DNA of 64,000 bases. It comes from Mytilus galloprovincialis (lineage: Eukaryota; Mollusca; Bivalvia; Mytilida; Mytilidae). Where the stretch lies: NCBI RefSeq assembly GCF_965363235.1, contig NC_134845.1:33156154-33220153 (forward strand), written 5' to 3'. Shown here one piece after another: positions 53,301-60,480 of this stretch. The translations under genes were made by a program, and so were the position numbers. The notes under the pieces are model-generated. The model had not been told where the DNA came from. It saw nothing but the letters and a program-made list of their open reading frames with translations, and did not search any database. Numbering within the stretch: the first letter of the stretch is position 1; each line of letters starts with the position of its first letter.

Positions 53301-54405
53301 TGAAGCTAACTTAATTTCCTACTACAAGTGCATAAAAGGTTAAGTATTAAATAATAAAATGAAAAATGTCTTTTAACTCTCAGCTATTTCAGTTAACATG
53401 TAAAATAAAATTCTACCTTAATGCTTTGAAAATTAAATAACTCGCGGACCAACAAGTTTTTATTATTATTTCTTTGGTGCAACATGCATTTTTTGGACCG
53501 ACTACAAATATTACAATCACATCAATCTAAGGAGAGACAAACTTTCTACAGCCTATAGGCTATCTCTCTTTACAAAAGTGCATTCAATATACAAACAGTA
53601 CAAAGAGTGCATTGGCTATCCTTCTATGTAATTAATGCATGGCTATCCTTGATGTAATAAATGCATGGCTAAATAAATTGAAATCCTGTTTGTGTCGAAA
53701 AAAAATCATACCTAATAAATTACACAGTTTTCGCACTTTTAATTCACAATAATCTTTTAAAACTATATAATGCAAAATAAAAGTGTTACAAAATCATCAG
53801 TTTGTGTACCAAAAAATCATGCATTTACAGATTACAACCTGTATTGTAAAATGCCAAATGAATAAAAAAAAAAAAAAAGAAGCTTCTAGTAATAAACTGT
53901 GCATGGACCTATAATTTATGCCAAAGGACTACATAAATTTTCTGAGCAAAACAATTGCTTCACCATCCTGTTTAAGTTTCAGTCACCAGGGCTATAAATA
54001 TGTCATGGAGTATGAATATGAACACTGGGTCTTTAATAACAGTCTCTATTACTTCTGACATAACAAATTTATTTTATCAATGTTTAACGATGTGATTTTT
54101 TAAATAAACAGCTGTCTAATCCCAATTTGTTATGCAATTTCAATTTTAAGCATGCAGAGAAATTAAATGTAGTCCATTTTTAGGAATATTAAATGTTCTT
54201 CTCAAACAGGAAGTGATTATTCCTTCTGGGTTTGTTTTTTTTTTTTTTGTTTGTTCTTTTTTCCAGATGGTACTTACATGTCTCTTGGGTTTTTTTTATC
54301 TTTGAACTTTAAGGTAAGGTAAAAATGTAAAGGATTATATATACTCTAATTTCACTTACGTTAGTATTTCTTCGTCCAACTTCTTGCTGCAATGAGTGTT
54401 CACTT
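21893..54405 (-). CDS. LMO7: LMO7-like LIM/PDZ/calponin-homology protein, 17 coding exons, 5' end missing
   Basis: The joined exons encode about 1,459 residues, numbered from the split codon completed at 54,405. In order: the end of a calponin-homology domain (residues 17-27, VAITIYWLGR), a DUF4757-like basic segment (248-294), PDZ (about 490-576), Ser/Thr-rich linkers with an acidic run (577-592), a charged coiled coil (1032-1105) and a LIM domain (1389-1446). CH-PDZ-LIM in this order is the LMO7 layout; vertebrate LIMCH1 lacks the PDZ. LMO7 proteins bind actin-associated junction and focal-adhesion partners, so a cytoskeletal scaffold role is expected by homology. All 16 junctions have GT-AG ends and matching phases. 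Most of the CH domain and the start codon lie upstream, not found here. Introns are 0.39-6 kb and full of repeats. Confidence 0.9.
21919..23041 (-). other. Last LMO7-like intron, with a hammerhead-like repeat
   Basis: Intron of about 1.1 kb. It contains a fragment of a bivalve dispersed repeat with a hammerhead-ribozyme-like core (22,700-22,810, listed separately). The 67-codon frame at 22,855-23,058 overlaps the LIM exon on the other strand and is not a gene. Confidence 0.5.
22715..22810 (+). ncRNA. Hammerhead-ribozyme-like motif in a dispersed repeat
   Basis: The core ctgatga is at 22,738-22,744, followed by stem II gtc...gac and gaaa at 22,758-22,761. A GTA cleavage-type triplet follows in ggcgta (22,771-22,776), able to pair with the bases after gaaa (stem III, one mismatch). 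Stem I is not clear, so self-cleavage is unproven. Flanks (ggattcgagcg, tatctatgatgagttt) match a repeat I recall from bivalve genomes. Confidence 0.5.
23042..23206 (-). CDS. LMO7: LMO7-like visible exon 16: LIM domain
   Basis: 165 bp, acceptor tttacAG, donor GTAAGG. Encodes FGAAMVIESLGLYYHVQCFK, CCVCH and, further on, NKLHCRNCYSNEE. Zinc ligands are His1412, Cys1415, Cys1418, Cys1421, Cys1443 and Cys1446, giving C-x2-C-x19-H-x2-C-x2-C-x2-C-x21-C-x2-C with exon 15. GAAMxIESLGLYYH is very close to the LMO7/LIMCH1 LIM domain. Confidence 0.95.
24261..25206 (-). CDS. LMO7: LMO7-like visible exon 15: coiled-coil end, Ser/Asn-rich linker, start of LIM
   Basis: 946 bp. It begins EKLQREKQRIEEMKASMERE, finishing the coiled coil, then about 270 residues rich in Ser, Asn, Gln and Arg with a Pro-rich stretch (KPKPMPPVPPKPG) that could bind SH3 or similar domains. 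It ends with CSHCSQEL, the first zinc-ligand pair of the LIM domain (residues 1389 and 1392). The donor GTAGGT lies inside the LIM domain; the open frame beyond it is intron. Confidence 0.92.
25207..26345 (-). other. Intron, nothing recognised
   Basis: AT-rich intron of the LMO7-like gene between the coiled-coil exons. No repeat family or RNA is recognised. Confidence 0.5.
26346..26494 (-). CDS. LMO7: LMO7-like visible exon 14: coiled coil
   Basis: 149 bp encoding KDQLQYDLEAERERIRHEEK and on to EAQLREEE: a highly charged Glu/Arg/Gln-rich helix typical of the segment before the LIM domain in LMO7. The acceptor (ctttgaatAG) has a poor pyrimidine tract, but phase joins exon 13 correctly. Confidence 0.85.
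26882..26940 (-). CDS. LMO7: LMO7-like visible exon 13 (59 bp microexon)
   Basis: Encodes DVSLPQYNFHFNIGDNNSK with split codons at both ends (Ser and Glu). Acceptor tatttttAG, donor GTAAAT. No alternative frame joins both neighbours, which supports it although it is short. Confidence 0.82.
27464..27630 (-). CDS. LMO7: LMO7-like visible exon 12
   Basis: 167 bp, acceptor atttcAG, donor GTATGT. Encodes NHMNGAKPHAVVGQPVILEF and a Ser/Asn/Gln-rich part ending RMDE. The last two bases complete a Ser codon with the next exon. Confidence 0.85.
28009..28152. mobile_element. Short inverted-repeat element (MITE), 144 bp
   Basis: The ends are cccgtagccagg and its reverse complement cctggctacggg. Inside, ggggggttcgt and acgaacccccc are also inverted. 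It lies in the intron between exons 12 and 11. No coding capacity. The superfamily is not determined. Confidence 0.7.
28264..28559 (-). CDS. LMO7: LMO7-like visible exon 11
   Basis: 296 bp, acceptor after a long T-tract, donor GTTAGT. Encodes TSRRVREIPVTRATKPEVNH through SPSQSSGGFGPPEILRRWQR to a Ser-rich end, FPEDDIAQ. Probably disordered linker. Confidence 0.85.
29287..29509 (-). CDS. LMO7: LMO7-like visible exon 10
   Basis: 223 bp, acceptor ttcatcAG, donor GTAAAT. Encodes KVTEREEAAIEDQIIPQSKP, a Ser/Tyr/Glu-rich stretch and IRVHRSRPPEE. Linker sequence without a named domain. Confidence 0.85.
29607..29889. mobile_element. 283 bp near-perfect palindrome (foldback MITE)
   Basis: The two halves are reverse complements around a centre near 29,748. 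Paired stretches include atatctttggttagcttgc with gcaagctaaccaaagatat, and ctaccctccttt with aaaggagggtag. Located in the intron between exons 10 and 9. It could form one long hairpin when transcribed. Confidence 0.85.
30055..30141 (-). CDS. LMO7: LMO7-like visible exon 9
   Basis: 87 bp, 29 codons, phase 0 both sides. Encodes KTSILTELGREKEWIMEQMS, a short motif conserved in LMO7-family proteins (from memory), followed by GAKSSTNEE. Confidence 0.85.
30378..30487 (+). repeat. Mussel dispersed repeat fragment
   Basis: Contains tagctgactttgtggtatt, ggctttgctcatagttgaagg and gttgttaacttctatatc. It matches in reverse 56,460-56,590. Located in the intron between exons 9 and 8. A 70-codon frame across it is not supported. 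Confidence 0.65.
30701..31233 (-). CDS. LMO7: LMO7-like visible exon 8: acidic and Ser/Thr-rich linker
   Basis: 533 bp, fully open in the required frame, acceptor ttttatAG, donor GTATTT. It starts with an acidic run (EDSEDEEDEEDDEDDD), then about 160 residues rich in Ser, Thr, Pro and Arg, ending NYNFNTQEDTEP. The plus-strand frame over the same bases is a shadow. Confidence 0.85.
31283..31520 (+). mobile_element. tRNA-derived SINE, copy 1
   Basis: It has a box A-like tggcctaagtagt and box B-like gagttctaacctcg in the head, a body with gactaggattgtcagttt, and a tail of aaatc repeats (caaatcaaatcaaatcaag). This matches a mussel SINE as I remember it. It lies in the intron between PDZ exon 7 and exon 8. 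Confidence 0.8.
31732..31822. repeat. Two tandem copies of a ~45 bp unit
   Basis: The phrase aataaataattatatacagg, then ttagagagct and ggtatctcc, occurs twice in a row with few differences. Intronic. Confidence 0.8.
32645..32880 (+). mobile_element. tRNA-derived SINE, copy 2 (diverged)
   Basis: Same order as the copy at 31,283: ggtctaagtagtgg (box A region), tcactagccactatcaac, attgaggttgtgctc (degraded box B), aactagattgttagtttt, then gcttcctccgccaataaaaa and a tail with repeated atcaatcaa. Same intron as copy 1. Confidence 0.75.
33494..33652 (-). CDS. LMO7: LMO7-like visible exon 7: PDZ, second half
   Basis: 159 bp, donor GTTTGT. Encodes SAADVCEVQAKDEIISVNNR, then a helix with MTQAMVRKVIDDA and the last strand GELEIRVRRYNA. 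It fits the second half of a PDZ fold, with the GDxIxxVN-type strand read as KDEIISVN. Confidence 0.92.
33653..37346 (-). other. 3.7 kb intron within the PDZ domain
   Basis: AT-rich intron of the LMO7-like gene. No exon or repeat family is recognised; short frames have no family resemblance. Confidence 0.5.
37347..37467 (-). CDS. LMO7: LMO7-like visible exon 6: PDZ, first half
   Basis: 121 bp, donor GTAGGT. Encodes IKIKQKSHNPKGFGITVIGG, where GFGI (residues 501-504) is the carboxylate-binding loop of a PDZ domain, then KQPVIIDKVNL. The last base starts the Gly codon completed in the next exon, in the usual PDZ 'V..G..A' turn. Confidence 0.92.
37468..38766 (-). other. Intron, nothing recognised
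   Basis: 1.3 kb AT-rich intron. A short triplicated phrase, ggctgtctgtggctacctgtggctgcctg, lies near 38,133-38,162. No other feature is seen. Confidence 0.45.
38767..39144 (-). CDS. LMO7: LMO7-like visible exon 5: Ser/Lys-rich linker
   Basis: 378 bp, 126 codons, phase 0 on both sides, so it could be skipped without breaking the frame. It encodes KSMGNAFTGSGVSAWADRDK and a Ser/Lys/Pro-rich chain ending TTRPK. Its third codon is an ATG, which could serve an alternative start, but nothing supports that here. Confidence 0.85.
39145..40256 (-). other. Intron with a small repeat fragment
   Basis: Around 39,310-39,365 (gctatgtggtacgggtttta, aaaggctgatggtgacc) it resembles the dispersed repeat at 13,010 and 30,378. 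Otherwise nothing is seen. Confidence 0.45.
40257..40446 (-). CDS. LMO7: LMO7-like visible exon 4
   Basis: 190 bp, donor GTAAGT. Begins with one base of a split Arg codon, then EKRKSVGQLPVHFYPIE and a linker with SDAMSRIEGNQTESEPKR. It continues the DUF4757-like region. No separate domain is recognised. Confidence 0.85.
40447..43347 (-). other. 2.9 kb intron with a SINE fragment
   Basis: Contains the minus-strand SINE head at 42,056-42,212 (separate entry). The remainder is AT-rich without a recognised feature. Confidence 0.45.
42056..42212 (-). mobile_element. tRNA-derived SINE head, copy 3
   Basis: On the minus strand: ggtggtcgagtggtcc (box A-like), tagttattctactctatcac, cctgtcagcact and gtttaggattgtccgttt. 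This is the same family as 31,283 and 32,645, truncated at the 3' side. Confidence 0.7.
43348..43487 (-). CDS. LMO7: LMO7-like visible exon 3: DUF4757-like segment
   Basis: 140 bp with donor GTGAGA. It encodes NLSSWKNRRRRVSAATIERV and an acidic/basic tail. The SWxxRRRR pattern is the hallmark of the DUF4757 region shared by LMO7 and LIMCH1. The AG left at its end completes an Arg codon with the next exon. Confidence 0.88.
43554..43621. repeat. Three tandem 21 bp units
   Basis: The unit tatttatgatgatgtaaacaa is repeated with exact 21 bp spacing (gatgatg at 43,561, 43,582 and 43,603), just upstream of exon 3 in the intron. Confidence 0.9.
43724..43855 (-). repeat. Fragment of the 13.2/13.9 kb retroelement tail
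   Basis: Plus-strand sequence ttgagaatggaataggcgag, gtcaaagagacaacaactcg and gggtcttcatcacagc matches the first ~130 bp of 13,168-13,733 in the same orientation, with divergence. Confidence 0.7.
44250..44319. repeat. (TA)n microsatellite, about 35 units
   Basis: Uninterrupted ta repeat of about 70 bp in the intron between exons 3 and 2. Probably length-variable. Confidence 0.95.
45131..46542. mobile_element. 1.41 kb inverted-repeat element with tandem core
   Basis: The ends cagtcaggggactta... and ...taagtcccctgactg are inverted over about 50 bp, including an inner aataagtgatt/aatcactta hairpin. The 5 bp atgca is present on both sides (45,126-45,130 and 46,543-46,547), a likely target duplication. 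The centre holds a 151 bp tandem repeat. No transposase is seen, so it is nonautonomous. The layout resembles bivalve elements with internal satellite units such as 'pearl' (from memory); the family is not settled. Confidence 0.82.
45690..46230. repeat. 151 bp tandem repeat, about 3.5 units
   Basis: gtccgtgcattt occurs at 45,714, 45,865, 46,016 and 46,167, exactly 151 bp apart. Units contain aaccaaaccttttaaaattt, tgttgttactgacaacaaa and gttcaggagttacggttct. The last unit breaks off near 46,214. It lies wholly inside the inverted-repeat element. Confidence 0.93.
46817..46968. mobile_element. Possible hAT-like MITE fragments
   Basis: gagtggatccag near 46,819 and ctggatctgccactg at 46,954-46,968 look like degraded inverted ends of the widespread cagtggcggatccag type. 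A related end, cagtggcaggtccag, is at 47,054. Frames on both strands here are products of the repeats. Confidence 0.45.
47240..47380 (+). repeat. Fragment of the retroelement tail, opposite orientation
   Basis: Sequence ggccagctgaaggacgc, gggaatttctcgctacattg, ctctatggtcgggttgttgt and tttctcaattttat is the reverse complement of the first ~140 bp of 13,168-13,733. Confidence 0.8.
47689..48381 (-). CDS. LMO7: LMO7-like visible exon 2: CH end and Ser-rich linker
   Basis: 693 bp, 231 codons, phase 0 at both ends; acceptor tatttcAG, donor GTAAGT. It begins VAITIYWLGRIVE, the conserved end of the CH domain, then has a long Ser/Asp/His/Tyr-rich low-complexity region (for example SYDSFGSYGHSRESS). 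It ends with a basic Lys/Glu stretch and DEEDWQS. The Ser-rich part is probably disordered and a phosphorylation target (inference). Confidence 0.9.
48382..54359 (-). other. 6 kb intron within the CH domain
   Basis: Large AT-rich intron. Around 52,664-52,810 it has fragments of the mussel repeat with gatgtagtatgattgccaat. At 53,560-53,670 there is a small local duplication (atgcatggctatccttgatg type). No exon is recognised. Confidence 0.5.
54360..54405 (-). CDS. LMO7: LMO7-like visible exon 1: late CH domain
   Basis: 46 bp between a ttcAG acceptor and a GTAAGT donor. It supplies one base to a split codon, then SEHSLQQEVGRRNTN in phase with VAITIYWLGR of the next exon. In LMO7/LIMCH1 proteins the same place holds a basic stretch before the last CH helix. 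The small size lowers confidence a little, but splice sites and phase agree. Confidence 0.8.
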
Positions 54406-56264
54406 CTGAAATGACAAAACAAAGGTCAAATTGAGTCTAGTTGGAGAAAGCATTTGTTTTCCCATTTGTTTGACCAAAGACCTAGTATGTCAACAAATCT
54501 TTGTACAGCTCCATAGTAGTATAGGAATTTGTACTAATGGTTTCGTTTATCTAACGGAGTCATTTAAAACACGGTACATTTCAAAACCTTAACTCAGGTG
54601 ACTTTCATTTTAAGTTTCGACCTTAATATGATAATCCTTTGGATTTTCATCTCTTGACAAACAAATGGCATTAGACTGACTTTTGTTGGTCAAAAATAAT
54701 TAAATACAAAAATAATCCATGGATTAGGCTTGAACAAAGACCTATACTTAAAGCCTATTGTCAGTTCAATATGCTGTCATTTTTATGAGCAAGATAAAAC
54801 AAAATTCTCATTTTTATCGTTCTTTCACAATGAGCTGTCCACTTTGTCAATGAAAATTGAATTTATCCAAAAATTCCTGGCAATTATTAAACATTTTTAA
54901 AGTTTCTTTAATTTTAAACTGATAATCTACACAGGATTTTGGATAGTAGCAGATGAACTAAAATGTATTATGCAAGGAAGAAAACTACAGATAACAAAGA
55001 ACTGACTATAAAAAGTTTGATTTGAACTTTAGATATAAACAAATGAAACATTATGTTTAAGGAGAGACTTGGAGTCAAATGCAGCAACACATTTAAATTT
55101 TGTTGAGGTTATTTTGGGTATAATCCTTTTGGAATCAGTTTACTACTCTAACTGTTATAGTGTAGGAATATTAGAGGACTCAGAATAAGGATAAATCAAC
55201 AAGAATATATGTCTATAGTCCATGGATGCCCCACTTGCACTATCATTTTCTATGTCAAAACTCTAATTTGGCATCAAAATTAGAAAATCAAATCATAGGG
55301 AATTTTAAGTTTCAAGTTGATTTGACTTCAACTTCCTCAAAAACTACCTTAACCAAAACATTAATCAAAACTGTAACCAGAAATGGGACAGACAAACAAA
55401 TGAATGAATGAACAAACAGACAAACAAAAAGACGCACAGTCCAAAAAACATAATGCCATTAAGTGGGGCATGAAAACATCCAAAAATATGCAAATGTCAA
55501 GGTTTGCAGAACATGCGTCTTCCAAATGAAACCAAGATGCAATGTTCTTGTAACACATTCTGCAAGCCTCTACTTTGACTTGTCCACACTGACTGTCTTT
55601 TTTTTCACATATGCATGTATCAGTAGTGCAATATTCTATGTCCTGTAGCTAGACCATGGTGCTCCAATAACAAAACCTTCATGAGTCATATAGACAAATT
55701 AGAGACATTGTGGTCAACTTAATTACTAATGTGTCATTATTACTATTTGAACAACACAACTGTGGTTAGCCATGCCTCAGAAACTTGTGATCTGTGTGGC
55801 TCACTAACATAACAGCTTTACGTAACAACTGACCACATAGACAAACGATTATTAACCACAATTCAAATTTTACTCACATAAACAAATAAACCAGAAAAAT
55901 CTTAAGAAAATTTAGATGATTATCTCAGACCTATCAGGAAAACCTGATTTGGATATTGATAAACTATGACTGGCTAAAATTCTTTATCATTTATTTACAA
56001 TGAAATCAGAACAAAATGTTTCATCACCTCAGAAGGTTAAATACATGTATCTGCATGCCGAAATTCTTTGTCATTTAATTAAACTGTTGTAAAAATACTT
56101 TACGTTTGATTAAGTATTATATTGAATGCATATTATTAATTATTAAAGCATGCTTATTTACATAATTTTCACTTTACTATAAATCACACTGATCGTTACA
56201 TTTTTATCCCACCGCAAGTTCAATCTTTGCATATTGAGTCAATTTTCAATTCTCTTTTGATGAC

Positions 56265-56650
56265 AACTCTGATCTATGTGTCACATACAAAGCTTCTATT
56301 CCCAGCAATAGATATACAATAACAATACCAAACAAAGATGTGGTATGATTGCAAATGAGACAAATCTCCACAAGAGTCCCAATAGTGAGATCTATTTGTC
56401 CCATACAAGGCTTTTGTTCCCGCAGTGATTGATATACAATAAAGATACAGAAATAAGTGGTATGATTGTCAATGAGACAACTCTCCACAAGAGACCAAAA
56501 TATGACAAGTAAATTAACAACTTCAGATCAACTTCCAGCCTTCAACAATGAGCAAAGCCAATACCACATAGTCAACTATGAAAGACCCCAAAATGACAAA
56601 CGTAAAATCAATTCAAACGAAAAAACTAAAGGCTTTTAAATTATGTACAA
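56265..56650 (-). repeat. Mussel dispersed repeat with a local tandem duplication
   Basis: Two consecutive ~110 bp segments share gatctatgtgtcacatac/gatctatttgtcccatac, gatatacaataa, tggtatgattg and aatgagacaa...ctccacaagag. The second continues with caacaatgagcaaagccaat, the reverse of 30,378-30,487. Confidence 0.75.
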
Positions 56651-59600
56651 AATAATGAACTAATAAACAAATATGTAGCGCAGTAAACAAATGACATGCA
56701 CTGAATTACAGGCAACAATGTACATATTTATATAATTAGTCCAAAAAAACATTCAAACTAAAGTTAGTTATTATGCCCTTTACCTCTTGGAAGTTAACTG
56801 AAACTTTTTATCCACAATTTCAATAAATCAGTTTAAACAGAAAAAATGTTACTACTTGACCTCTGACAGAAGTACATTCCTCTTAATATTTCTTATCTTA
56901 CAATGTCAATTTGTACAACAAAACATCACTGTCACATTCCAAGCCTGTCCATGTTATAATTTACCTAGCAGGTAGAGTGGCCAAGCCAATTAATGACCAC
57001 TTCTAGTCTTTTTCACCTTTCAGTGTCCAGCTGGTAATTTAATGGTCAAGGTAATGGTCAGTTATATTTGGTCTCAAGTAAACCAAAAATATAGACTTTT
57101 TTACTATCAATGTGTCTATATTATAACATTGTTGACATATTTTGACCACAGATAGTCATTAACTATCAGTATCTTAAGTAATTAAGAAATTTATTAATTA
57201 GTAAATTATTATAATAGTGTTGTTGACAAATCAGTTTCACAATATATCATGTGACAAACAGACTAATTAAAGTAACTGATGAATGAATGTCAACTTTGAT
57301 TCAATTATTTTTTTGCTGTAATGTGTCTGAGAAACTTTTTTTTAACCTTGACCACAATAATTTATTACTTTTTGTTCTCTATATAGACAACTTGTTTTTA
57401 TTTTCTTTCAGATGTAAACTTGAACAAATGACTTTACATCAGTTGTATAATTAAACAAATTACAGCTTAGTCATTTTTCTTATTTTATCTTTCTGTCTTG
57501 TTATAAAATAAGTCCCTGAGTTTACCTATGTAAAATGTCACTAACAAAGTGACAGTAATTTGTAATAGGATAATTATAATAACAGAGCTTCTGTACTATA
57601 AAAGATAATTCATTAACACTATACAGTATAAGACCCCATTTTCTTTCTTCCTTTTTCCTTAGCTCTTGTTTTCTATTACAGTGAATATAAAAAACCATGA
57701 GTATGACTTTGAAGAACAGTAAGAGGTCAATTGAAAATTTCAGCTAAGTTGATTCATTGATAATATTTTTCTGGCCAATAGTTTTTACTTTCTCTCTACC
57801 TATTAATACAGTTTTTATGATCATCACCAAAAACCAAACAAAAAATGAAAATTATGGTAATTATAGAGTCGTTTTCATAATATTTAAAAGAAAGCAAAAT
57901 GCAGTTATAATCCCAATGTTCAATCTTGAATATAATGTAATTAGGTTGGTTGACAGTACGAATCATCCATAATACTCTAATGATGATTGTGCAAAAGTTT
58001 GGTTCCATATGGCCCAGATTTTTTCAAGGGAAGACTTTTGTAACAGTTAACAGGCAATTACGATGACAGACAAAAGACAATGGAGGCCACTTGTGATAGC
58101 AATAAATAAATAATGGGCCAGGTGAGCAAAATCTTTTTTTCAAATGTTGCAAAATATACAAGAGCAAATAACTACAAGAATTTAAATGGTGCTTTTAAAA
58201 CTGTTTATAATATACACCCCTCCCCCACTCAACACAGCAAGAAAAGTTAAGAAGTGATCCTATCCATACTTATTTTTCAATGAATTCAAAATCTTTAGAC
58301 ATTGAAACTTCAGTAATCTGGATTTAAAAAGTTATTAACTGTACATTTCGGATATGCTCTACATGGTCAAATTTAAAACACATCTCACCTTATCATAACA
58401 AATAACCACCTGTTTAATCATAGGTTAATCTGTAGGCTATTGATGAAATCGGTAAAAAATCAAGTCTACAAGTTCTGACAAATGTACCTGTCCAAGACAT
58501 TACAATATATAAGGTTGATTTTATGTATTGATAGGTTTTAATATGATGTTTTGGTGTGACCTTATATAGTTTTATCCTCAGACATAGATCTATAGATATA
58601 GAATCAATATTGGATAGGGTTATTATGCAAGCCCACATCAATTGATCAATACAGGTAACATTCCAAACATTTTTAGAGGCCCTTAGGGGGTAATTTTATA
58701 AATTTTAATGAAGATGTCATCAAATCATTTGCAGATAGTGCAAAATCTTCTGTAACGTTCCTCTTTTAGTAAAACCTAAATAATATATACATGCTTGTTA
58801 CGCCAATGAACATTCAATAATAAGTTGAAACTTTAATTACGTCGAAGCCCCTCCCACTTTCCTTGTTAACAATTTCTTCTGTAATAATTCCATTAAAAAA
58901 TATAGAAATGGCAACAATATATGGAAAATTCAATATCTATGTCTTTAATGACATCAATTTCCTTACAGAAAAAAGCAATCACAGCAAAAGTCACAAAAGA
59001 ATCAGTGAACCTGTAATTTTTATTTCACTTACTGATAATAGTTAGATAACACTACCCTTACCTGACAAAAGAAAGGTCCTGCCCACATTGAAAATCACTG
59101 ATCACACCTATCAACACCCGATTACCAAATAAAGCCTGCCGAAAAACTATAATTAAATTTCTCCACACCTGACAACTCTACACTGGTAAAGTAATTAACA
59201 AATCTCAGGTATGATTGTCAATTCTTTCTATATTTACTGAACAGGTAAAATATATGAACAGACATACATTTCTGTTGTTAAAATCCAAAATCAAAAGAAT
59301 TTTTACCGTTACCCTATATACCTATGTGTTAATTACCATACCTGTAAATACAGGATATGACATCACATGAGGATAATATGTAGATATATATACATACTTA
59401 CCTTTGATAAGCATGTTTTACACTCCAATCAATGCATGTGATACAATAATATTGATCTCCAGGTAAAAAGACATTCTATATTTTCAGAAAGAGTTTGTAC
59501 AAATGTAAAATTCATACCATAATTGGCTTAGAAACTTAGAAATGTGTTCAATTAAAGACATAAATCTCAGTGGACTGAAAAGAATGCTGTAAAAGTCTTT

Positions 59601-60039
59601 CAACATGCAAGTTACTAACAGCAATTTATCCTTACAAATATCTCGACAAGGTTATAGTTCAATTACATCACTTGTAAAGGGATCCATCTAAATATTACAT
59701 AATGGCTCTTTCAATAAATATTGCTAAAAACTTTTAAAGATTTCTAAATCTAATACTAATGAAATAGTTGAGTTTTTGGTGTCCATGGATAACTTTTTCA
59801 TGTATCAAACACTTGAAAACAACATGGTGAATTTATTTATTTGCATTTAATTGGAAGAGTTAATAACAACCAGACAAGATACAATTTTCTTGAAAAGTTC
59901 CATAAAGTTGCTTCAAGGAATGTCAGAAGTGTAACAGTTTTCTTGTTTACCCTATAAAGTTTTTAAATGTATATATATATAATCACCAAAAGCCCAGAAA
60001 AAGAGAGTCAAAAGATTTCCAAAAGACATTCAAACTCAT

Positions 60040-60322
60040 TTAAGGTGGTACCCAACACTTGCACTAAAATTAATTTGACTCGTTTAATTTTCATAAAACT
60101 TTGTCAAAGTACTTACTTTGACCCTTTAACAAAAATATAAAAATTTCAAAAAATTTTAACCAACCGTTTTGTCAGAAAAATTACACTGGTTATATAGCAG
60201 TTTGACAAACACCAATTTTGATCATTGAGAAGCTTAATATTCCTTTTTCAACACAACGTAATTAAAATGTTTAGCTGACTTTACAGATTTATCTCCCTGT
60301 AGTGTTAGGTACCACGGCTTAA
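60040..60322. mobile_element. TTAA-flanked MITE, 283 bp
   Basis: Begins ttaaggtggtacccaacact and ends agtgttaggtaccacggcttaa, so the ends are inverted (gtggtaccYaacact) and both sides carry ttaa. A TTAA target is typical of piggyBac-type elements. No coding capacity. Confidence 0.78.
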
Positions 60323-60354
60323 GTGGAAAATAAACTGAAAATGCCAATGCTAAA

Positions 60355-60480
60355 AAAGTTAAAGACAGTCAGACAAACAACAGTACACAAAACACAACAT
60401 AGAAATCTAAAGACTGAGCAGCTCCAAACGAACCAAATCTTAAGGTGATCACAGGGGCTCTGAAAGGGTATGCACGGTAA
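60355..60480. repeat. Dispersed repeat fragment
   Basis: Contains aaacaacagtacacaaaaca, caacatagaaatctaaagac and tgagcagctccaaacgaacc, a phrase I know as frequent in mussel DNA and weakly echoed at 7345-7395. Confidence 0.5.

Noticed and set aside
59062..59103. Possible exon with CAG/GTAAGG donor and the right end phase for the LMO7-like gene
   Set aside because: Only about 14 codons, no pyrimidine tract before any AG, and no convincing CH-domain resemblance.
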